Below, piece by piece: positions 6,960-11,498 of a DNA stretch of 11,498 nt. Source of the DNA: PGZG01 sp040235405 (lineage in GTDB: Bacteria; Pseudomonadota; Gammaproteobacteria; Pseudomonadales; Alcanivoracaceae). The number at the start of each line of letters is the position of its first letter. Within the stretch, counting starts at the first letter, position 1. Position numbers and translations under genes: made by a program. Where the stretch lies: the NCBI GenBank assembly GCA_040235405.1, contig JBECKT010000125.1, forward strand, positions 1-11,498. Direction: 5' to 3'. The notes beneath the pieces are model-generated. The model was not told the DNA's origin. It saw nothing but the letters and a program-made list of their open reading frames with translations, and ran no database searches.

Positions 6960-8504
6960 TTACCAGGTCTGGGTTGCCTTGAACTTCTCAATGGCAGCCT
7001 TGATACCGGCTTCGATGTCGCCGTTGTAGTCGCCCTTCTCGTTGATCTTGTCCATCAACGCTTTCTCTTCGCTGTCCATGTAAGACAGCAATGCCGCTTC
7101 GAAGCTGCCGATCTTGTCCAGCGCCACATCTTTCAGGTGGCCTTCGTTGGCGGCATATAGCACCACGCCCATTTGCGCGACAGACTGCGGAGCGTACTGG
7201 TTCTGCTTCATCAGTTCGGTCACGCGCTGACCGTGCTCCAGCTGCGAGCGGGTCGCTTCGTCAAGGTCAGAAGCAAACTGGGCAAACGCCGCCAGTTCGC
7301 GGTACTGCGCCAGTGCCAGACGAATACCACCACCCAGCTTCTTGACGATCTTGGTCTGCGCTGCACCACCTACCCGCGATACCGAGATACCGGCGTTCAT
7401 GGCCGGACGGATACCGGAGTTGAACAGGCTGGTTTCAACGAAGATCTGACCGTCGGTGATCGAGATCACGTTGGTCGGAACGAATGCAGACACGTCACCG
7501 GCCTGGGTTTCGATGATCGGCAGAGCAGTCAGCGAACCGGTTTTGCCTTTCACTTCACCATTGGTGAATTTCTCGACGTAGTCGGCAGAAACTCGTGCGG
7601 CGCGCTCCAGCAGACGGGAGTGCAGATAGAACACGTCGCCCGGATACGCTTCACGGCCCGGCGGACGACGCAGCAGCAGGGAGATCTGGCGATACGCCAC
7701 AGCCTGCTTGGACAGATCGTCATACACGATCAGCGCGTCTTCACCACGGTCACGGAAGTACTCGCCCATGGTGCAGCCAACGAACGGAGCCAGGAACTGC
7801 ATGGAAGCCGGCTCGGAAGCGGAAGCCGCCACGACGATGGTGTTGCTCATCGCGCCATGCTCTTCCAGCTTGCGCACTACGTTGGCAATCGAAGACTGCT
7901 TCTGGCCGATGGCCACGTAGATACACTTAATACCGGACTTCTTCTGGTTGATGATGGTGTCGATCGCGATAGCGGTCTTACCAATCTGACGGTCGCCGAT
8001 GATCAGCTCACGCTGACCACGACCAACCGGAGTCATCGCGTCGATCGACTTCAGACCGGTCTGTACCGGCTGGTCAACGGACTGACGCCAGATAACGCCC
8101 GGAGCAACTTTCTCCACCGCGTCGGTCAGTTTGGTGTTGACCGGGCCCTTGCCATCGATCGCATTACCCAGCGCGTCAACAACGCGGCCGAGCAGCTCCG
8201 GGCCAACCGGAACTTCAAGAATGCGGCCAGTACACTTGGCTTTCGCGCCTTCGACAATGTTCAGGTAGTCACCGAGAACAACGGCGCCAACGGAATCCTG
8301 TTCGAGGTTGAGGGCCATCCCGTAGATGCCGCCGTCAAACTCGATCATTTCACCGTACATCACGTCGGCGAGACCGTGGATGCGAACGATACCGTCGGAA
8401 ACGGAAACTACGGTACCCTCGGTGCGGGCTTCAGTTGCGGTATCAAGCTTGCTGATGCGCTGCTTGATGATCTCGCTGATTTCGGACGGGTTGAGTTGCT
8501 GCAT
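6960..8504 (-). CDS. atpA: ATP synthase F1 subunit alpha
   Basis: Alpha alternates with beta in the F1 hexamer; it binds regulatory nucleotide and supplies an arginine to the catalytic site. From the ATG at 8504 it is 514 residues (E. coli 513). Motifs are the P-loop GDRQIGKT (170-177), ALIVYDDLSKQA (Walker B region, about 257-268), the loop RRPPGREAYPGDVFYLHSR and the arginine finger Arg377 in SVSRVGGAAQTK. The N-terminus MQQLNPSEISEIIKQRI is the family start. GGAG lies 5 bases upstream of the ATG. A TTG at 8519 would add five residues and overlap atpH by four bases; I reject it for lack of conservation and because the ATG has the better ribosome site. The gap from atpH is 11 bases. Confidence 0.98.
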   Translation of the reverse strand: MQQLNPSEISEIIKQRISKLDTATEARTEGTVVSVSDGIVRIHGLADVMYGEMIEFDGGIYGMALNLEQDSVGAVVLGDYLNIVEGAKAKCTGRILEVPVGPELLGRVVDALGNAIDGKGPVNTKLTDAVEKVAPGVIWRQSVDQPVQTGLKSIDAMTPVGRGQRELIIGDRQIGKTAIAIDTIINQKKSGIKCIYVAIGQKQSSIANVVRKLEEHGAMSNTIVVAASASEPASMQFLAPFVGCTMGEYFRDRGEDALIVYDDLSKQAVAYRQISLLLRRPPGREAYPGDVFYLHSRLLERAARVSADYVEKFTNGEVKGKTGSLTALPIIETQAGDVSAFVPTNVISITDGQIFVETSLFNSGIRPAMNAGISVSRVGGAAQTKIVKKLGGGIRLALAQYRELAAFAQFASDLDEATRSQLEHGQRVTELMKQNQYAPQSVAQMGVVLYAANEGHLKDVALDKIGSFEAALLSYMDSEEKALMDKINEKGDYNGDIEAGIKAAIEKFKATQTW

Positions 8505-8515
8505 GCTCCAATCCC

Positions 8516-9058
8516 TCAAACTCTAGAGTTCAGTTGCTCTACCAGCTTATTCAGCCGGCCGCGCACACTGCCATCGATCACGGTATCGCCAGCACGGATC
8601 AGGACGCCGCCTATCAAGGACGGATCGACCTGCTTGCTGACACGGACTTCCACACCCAGGCGCTTCTTCAGCGCGGCCACCAGGCCTGACACATCGGCAT
8701 CTTCCATGGGGAATGCGGACACCAGCTCCACATCCGCGAACTTGCTTTCCGCGGCGAGAAGCTGATGGAACAGACCACCAATAGCGGAAAGCAGGCCAAG
8801 GCGCTTGTTCTGCGCAAGCTGGTCCAGGTAATTGCGGAACGCGCTATCAATCGCGTCACCGCAGATTTCCGCCAGCAAAGCTGCTTTACGGGAGGCACTC
8901 AGGGCCGGGTTGTCCAGCGCCTGGCGTACACTCGGCTCGGCCATCACGGCAGCTGCCGTGGCGAGCATCGACTCCCACTGCGCCAGTGCGTTCTGTTCTT
9001 TGGCAAACAGAAACGCCGCTTTTGCGTAGGGTCGAGCAATGGTGGTCAGTTCAGCCAT
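8516..9058 (-). CDS. atpH: ATP synthase F1 subunit delta
   Basis: Delta (OSCP homologue) anchors the peripheral b-subunit stalk to the top of F1. The protein has 180 residues (E. coli 177). The N-terminal helical bundle (about 1-105) begins with the family pattern TIARPYAKAAFLFA and includes NKRLGLLSAIGGLF. The C-terminal part (about 110-180) ends with the conserved DPSLIGGVLIRAGDTVIDGSVRGRL pattern, visible in two parts around residues 144-168. The ATG at 9058 has only a weak ribosome site (CGGA) and lies 14 bases after atpF, so translational coupling to atpF is likely. Confidence 0.97.
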   Translation of the reverse strand: MAELTTIARPYAKAAFLFAKEQNALAQWESMLATAAAVMAEPSVRQALDNPALSASRKAALLAEICGDAIDSAFRNYLDQLAQNKRLGLLSAIGGLFHQLLAAESKFADVELVSAFPMEDADVSGLVAALKKRLGVEVRVSKQVDPSLIGGVLIRAGDTVIDGSVRGRLNKLVEQLNSRV

Positions 9059-9072
9059 GGTTTATCCGTCTG

Positions 9073-9543
9073 TCAAAGTTCAGCGGCAAGCTGGTCAAGC
9101 ATCTGCTTGTGGGCAGCCGGGTTCACTTCACTGGCCAGGACCTTCTCGGCACCGGCCAGAGCCAGTACGGCGACTTCACGGCGCAGCTGTTCACGGGCGC
9201 TGTTTACTTCGCGCTCGATCTCAGCCTGAGCCTGAACAATCAGTCGCTCACCTTCAGTGCGAGCCTGGGCTTTGGCATCTTCGACAACCTGATTGGCACG
9301 TCGGTTAGCCTGCTCAATAATTTCAGCTGCCTTTGCCTTGGCTTCGCGCAGATCGCCACTGGCCTTTTCCTGAGCCAGCTCAAGATCACGCGCAGCACGA
9401 TCGGCCGCACTAAGGCCCTCGGCAATTTTCTGCTTCCGTTCTTCCAGCGCGTTAGTCAATGGCGGCCAGACAAACTTCATGCAGAACCAAACAAACAGTG
9501 CGAACCAGATTACTTGCCCGAATAAAGTCGCGTTAATCGACAT
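9073..9543 (-). CDS. atpF: ATP synthase Fo subunit b
   Basis: Subunit b dimerises to form the peripheral stator stalk that joins Fo to delta on F1. The protein has 156 residues, equal to E. coli. A single N-terminal membrane segment (about 5-26, LFGQVIWFALFVWFCMKFVW) is followed by PPLTNALEERKQKI with Arg36 as in E. coli. From about residue 30 to the end is a long alanine-, glutamate- and arginine-rich helix, the dimerising coiled coil, ending in HKQMLDQLAAEL. The ATG at 9543 is preceded by GGGAGGG. It lies 35 bases after atpE. Confidence 0.97.
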   Translation of the reverse strand: MSINATLFGQVIWFALFVWFCMKFVWPPLTNALEERKQKIAEGLSAADRAARDLELAQEKASGDLREAKAKAAEIIEQANRRANQVVEDAKAQARTEGERLIVQAQAEIEREVNSAREQLRREVAVLALAGAEKVLASEVNPAAHKQMLDQLAAEL

Positions 9544-9578
9544 GGGCCCTCCCTAGAGAGTTGCGTTGCACAGTTTGA

Positions 9579-9800
9579 TCAGGCGAACCATTTCGCCATA
9601 GCCAGTACCAGAGCAATAATCGGCACGGCGTCAAGCAGGCCGGCGATAATGAACATCTTGGTCTGCAGCATCGGAGCCAGTTCCGGCTGACGCGCAGCGG
9701 CTTCAAGGAAACGGCCGCCCATCAAACCAAAGCCGATAGCGGCGCCCATTGCTGCCAAACCGGCCATCAAGCCTGCCGCGAGTAAGGTAAGGTCAGTCAT
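9579..9800 (-). CDS. atpE: ATP synthase Fo subunit c
   Basis: Subunit c is the proteolipid of the rotating membrane ring. From the ATG at 9800 it is 73 residues (E. coli 79). It is a two-helix hairpin: helix 1 (about 5-30) has the glycine/alanine-rich pattern GLAAMGAAIGFGLMGG, the polar loop is ARQPEL (36-41), and helix 2 carries the ion-binding carboxylate Asp57 in GLLDAVPII. Aspartate, and no sodium-type glutamine/glutamate signature in helix 1, indicate proton coupling. A TTG at 9806 is in frame two codons upstream, but the ATG at 9800 with GGGAG 6 bases before it is the better start. Confidence 0.96.
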   Translation of the reverse strand: MTDLTLLAAGLMAGLAAMGAAIGFGLMGGRFLEAAARQPELAPMLQTKMFIIAGLLDAVPIIALVLAMAKWFA

Positions 9801-9841
9801 TTTCAACTCCCGTTGAGTGCTAGGTTTTTAATAACGTTTGC
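9801..9841 (-). promoter_or_regulatory. AT-rich atpE translation-initiation region
   Basis: The 41 bases between atpB and atpE contain 16 G or C (39%), much less than the genes around them, with an A/T-rich run (TTATTAAAAA) ahead of the Shine-Dalgarno GGGAG. In E. coli an AU-rich region ahead of atpE raises its translation so that many c subunits are made per complex. A similar role here is an inference from position and composition only. Confidence 0.45.
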
Positions 9842-10687
9842 TTAGTGCTCTTCGCTTGCCATGCTGAGATACACAATCGTCAGCACCATAAAGATGAATG
9901 CCTGCAACGTGATCACCAGAATATGGAATATGGCCCACGGCACGGCACCGATTGCCTGCCAAGTGCCGAGCATGCCGGCAGCCAGAATAAAGACGAATTC
10001 GCCGGCATACATGTTGCCGAACAGTCGCATGCCAAGGGATACCGGCTTGGCAAGCAGGGAGACAGTTTCCAGCACCAGATTGACCGGCACCAGAAGCGCC
10101 TGCGCATAAGGATTGGGCGCAGAGAACGGGTGCAGGGTCAACTCACCGACAAAGCCACCGATGCCCTTATTACGGAGGCTGTAGAAAATAATCAGCAGGA
10201 ACACCGAGAACGACATTGCCAGGGTGATATTCGGATCCGTGGTCGGCACGACTTTCATAAAGTGGATGCCAAACAGCTTGTCGAACAATAACGGCAGGAA
10301 ATCTACCGGCACCAGATCCATGGTGTTCATCAGGAATACCCAGCAGAAAATGGTCAGCGCCAGCGGGGCAATCAGCTTGCTTTTCCCGTGGAACGAATCA
10401 CGTACCTGGGAATCGACAAACTCGATAATGATTTCAATCAGGTTGACAAAGCCGGAGGGGACACCTGCACTCGCCCGGCGAGCCGCAAGCCAGAACAGCA
10501 GACAGAAAATAATACCGAGAGCGCCAGACCAGGCCAGAGAATCAACATGAAAAGCGGCGAACCCCATTTCCTCGACCTGAGCCGAGGTTTCGGCGAAGCC
10601 CCAGGAGCCATCCGGATGCCTGCCATAGGTGAGGTTGGTCAGGTGGTGCTCAATATATTCGCCGGAGGTTTGCTCTTTGCCTGCCAT
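9842..10687 (-). CDS. atpB: ATP synthase Fo subunit a
   Basis: Subunit a is the membrane stator with the two proton half-channels facing the c-ring. From the ATG at 10687 it is 281 residues (E. coli 271). The family N-terminus SGEYIEHHLTNLTYG is at 8-22. Several membrane helices follow, and the key helix has LGMRLFGNMYAGEF with the essential Arg221 and Glu230 (E. coli Arg210 and Glu219). The last helix has His255 and Gln262 in IFHILVITLQAFIF (E. coli His245 and Gln252). A TTG at 10699 would add four residues but has no ribosome site; the ATG has a weak GAAGG close by and lies 15 bases after atpI, so coupling to atpI is likely. Confidence 0.97.
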   Translation of the reverse strand: MAGKEQTSGEYIEHHLTNLTYGRHPDGSWGFAETSAQVEEMGFAAFHVDSLAWSGALGIIFCLLFWLAARRASAGVPSGFVNLIEIIIEFVDSQVRDSFHGKSKLIAPLALTIFCWVFLMNTMDLVPVDFLPLLFDKLFGIHFMKVVPTTDPNITLAMSFSVFLLIIFYSLRNKGIGGFVGELTLHPFSAPNPYAQALLVPVNLVLETVSLLAKPVSLGMRLFGNMYAGEFVFILAAGMLGTWQAIGAVPWAIFHILVITLQAFIFMVLTIVYLSMASEEH

Positions 10688-10702
10688 GCCTTCGCCCAAC
10701 CG

Positions 10703-11125
10703 TTATAACTGACTATATTCTTTGCCGGCATCTCTGGAGGCGCGGTGCAGAGCAAGTAGCCCCGCCAGATAGGTCCAGAAAAACACCAGCACCAGGATGA
10801 TTCCGGTACTACCACTGCCTGCCGCCGGCCACTTGCTGAAGGTGACCCCAAACAGCAGCAGCACAATCGCCACTTTCCCCGCCTCCGCCCGCATGGAGGC
10901 ACTGGCCTGCCGTGCCGGCGAACGATTGGCCGGGTGCAGCCACAACTGAAACCCGGCCCAGGCATTTGCCAGAATACTGATACTTCCGCCCCACAACGCA
11001 GCGGCCATGGCCTCAGTCGCGGCGCCAATCAGGGCAACAACCCCGAGTGCAGCAATCAGCGCCAAGCCTTGGGGAACCAGCAGGGCAAGAAAAAGACGCC
11101 GCCCCTGACTGCTTGATTCCGCCAT
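10703..11125 (-). CDS. atpI: ATP synthase assembly protein AtpI
   Basis: AtpI is a small membrane protein that is not part of the finished enzyme; in studied bacteria it helps c-ring assembly. The protein has 140 residues with four predicted membrane segments (about 11-34, 39-62, 83-99, 107-127) and a basic loop between the second and third. WGGSISILANAWAG (45-58) followed by the third segment FGVTFSKW is typical of the gammaproteobacterial family. The assignment rests on this pattern and on being the first gene of the atp operon. The ATG at 11125 has an unusually good ribosome site, GAGGTGA at 11129-11135. Confidence 0.93.
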   Translation of the reverse strand: MAESSSQGRRLFLALLVPQGLALIAALGVVALIGAATEAMAAALWGGSISILANAWAGFQLWLHPANRSPARQASASMRAEAGKVAIVLLLFGVTFSKWPAAGSGSTGIILVLVFFWTYLAGLLALHRASRDAGKEYSQL

Positions 11126-11128
11126 CGC

Positions 11129-11160
11129 TCACCTCGGGCCTGACTCAACTGGCTGGCCCG
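11129..11160 (-). promoter_or_regulatory. atpI Shine-Dalgarno with abutting hairpin
   Basis: GAGGTGA (11129-11135) is a seven-base match to the anti-Shine-Dalgarno sequence. Directly upstream, CGGGCC (11155-11160) and GGCCCG (11135-11140) can pair as a 6-bp all-GC stem with a 14-base loop. The stem includes the first base of the Shine-Dalgarno. It could mask ribosome access or simply protect the transcript; I cannot tell which. Confidence 0.5.
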
Positions 11161-11176
11161 CGAAGGGACTGGAAGA

Positions 11177-11192
11177 GCCCTGATCTCAGGGC
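11177..11192 (-). promoter_or_regulatory. Perfect 16-base palindrome at the predicted atp transcription start
   Basis: GCCCTGAGATCAGGGC has 7-base arms around a central GA, or a 6-bp stem with an AGAT loop in RNA. Its first base (11192) falls about where transcription from the promoter at 11198-11226 should begin, so the mRNA would start with a hairpin. It may instead be an operator. There is no T-tract after it, so it is not a standard terminator. Confidence 0.5.
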
Positions 11193-11197
11193 CGCAG

Positions 11198-11226
11198 AGT
11201 ATAGGGATATGGCATTTGGGTGGCAA
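11198..11226 (-). promoter_or_regulatory. Sigma70-type promoter of the atp operon
   Basis: The -35 box TTGCCA (11221-11226) and the -10 box TATACT (11198-11203) each differ from consensus at one position and are separated by an optimal 17 bases. Transcription should begin near 11191-11193, giving a leader of roughly 65 bases before the atpI ATG. It is the only good promoter I see ahead of the operon. Confidence 0.8.
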
Positions 11227-11293
11227 CCTGAAACTGGCGGATTTCACACAATTGTCGGACGGGTTGGTCAGTTGCCGCAGCCTTCACGCGAAT

Positions 11294-11319
11294 CGGCCGG
11301 GAGTTCCCTTTCCGGTCCG
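11294..11319 (-). terminator. Possible weak terminator hairpin of the thioredoxin-like gene
   Basis: CGGACCGG and CCGGCCG can pair as a 7-bp GC stem with one bulged A around an 11-base loop, starting 25 bases after the stop at 11344. The following bases are ATTCGCG, without a T-tract, so intrinsic termination would be poor. Apart from this stem and a short TGAAA/TTTCA inverted repeat at 11229-11246, I see nothing in 11227-11343. Confidence 0.25.
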
Positions 11320-11343
11320 CAGAAACTGATCTACGGCACAAGC

Positions 11344-11498
11344 TCAGCGCGCCAGCAACTGGCCCACCTGATCCGCGCCTGATGGCCGCACCAGCCGCGC
11401 CACTTCCTGACCATCACGCAACAGAATCAGCGTCGGCCAGAGCTTGACTGCAAAGGCCCGGCCCAATGGCAGGCCCTTGCCATCGGCCACCTTCATAT
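11344..11498 (-). CDS. Thioredoxin-fold protein, C-terminal 50 residues (cut by window edge)
   Basis: Only the last 50 codons and a TGA stop are in the window. The sequence AFAVKLWPTLILLRDGQEVARL has the thioredoxin-fold pattern of a cis-proline (in WPT) at the start of a beta strand, then a hairpin turn at DGQE. The final helix is SGADQVGQLLAR. The catalytic CxxC region, if present, lies upstream outside the window, so I cannot say whether it is an active oxidoreductase or how long the protein is. It is transcribed in the same direction as the atp genes but is separated from them by 218 bases with their own promoter. Confidence 0.7.
   Translation of the reverse strand, partial: MKVADGKGLPLGRAFAVKLWPTLILLRDGQEVARLVRPSGADQVGQLLAR

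Noticed and set aside
7173..8765. A 530-codon open frame on the plus strand opposite atpA and the 3' part of atpH
   Set aside because: It lies antisense to strongly conserved ATP synthase genes, has no recognisable domain, is low in hydrophobic structure and is explained by codon bias of the minus-strand genes.
11229..11246. Inverted repeat TGAAA-8-TTTCA just upstream of the -35 box as an operator
   Set aside because: The arms are only five bases and of a composition likely to occur by chance; no known regulator site is recognised.
1..11498. A hidden new defence, mobile or biosynthetic system
   Set aside because: Nearly all of the window is occupied by recognisable housekeeping genes; the remaining gaps are at most 218 bases and hold only promoter-like and hairpin elements. 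No repeats, array, integrase or transposase is visible.

Overview
The window looks like an ordinary chromosomal housekeeping segment of a proteobacterium, most likely a gammaproteobacterium. The signs are the complete F-type ATP synthase order atpI-B-E-F-H-A-G-D-C followed directly by glmU and glmS, the E. coli-like subunit sequences, and sampled GC of about 60% in glmS. I cannot name the genus. Every gene I can support lies on the minus strand, so the window is best read from its right end to its left end.

Right end (11344-11498): the last 50 codons of a thioredoxin-fold protein. Next is a 218-base intergenic stretch with a convincing sigma70-type promoter (11198-11226), a perfect 16-base palindrome at the predicted transcription start (11177-11192), and a second hairpin that abuts the atpI Shine-Dalgarno sequence (11135-11160).

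Centre (4177-11125): nine closely spaced atp genes for the whole H+-translocating F1Fo ATP synthase. AtpI is the assembly helper, a/c/b form the membrane sector, and delta/alpha/gamma/beta/epsilon form the F1 head and stalks. All catalytic and proton-path residues I checked are present. Gaps are 11-41 bases and a strong intrinsic terminator (4121-4149) closes the operon.

Left part (886-4083): glmU and glmS, separated by only 3 bases. They make the two ends of the UDP-N-acetylglucosamine pathway: GlmS makes glucosamine-6-phosphate, and GlmU acetylates and uridylates glucosamine-1-phosphate. The product feeds peptidoglycan and lipopolysaccharide.

Left end (1-882): the N-terminal 294 codons of an OafA-type membrane acyltransferase. 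It starts on a TTG two codons after the glmS stop and in the same frame. Its sampled GC (about 50%) is lower than that of glmS.

I found no RNA gene, insertion sequence, CRISPR array, phage gene or clearly new system. The points worth a second look are regulatory: the 5' hairpins of the atp transcript, the unclear promoter of glmUS, the absence of a glmS leader, and the acyltransferase attached to the end of glmS.
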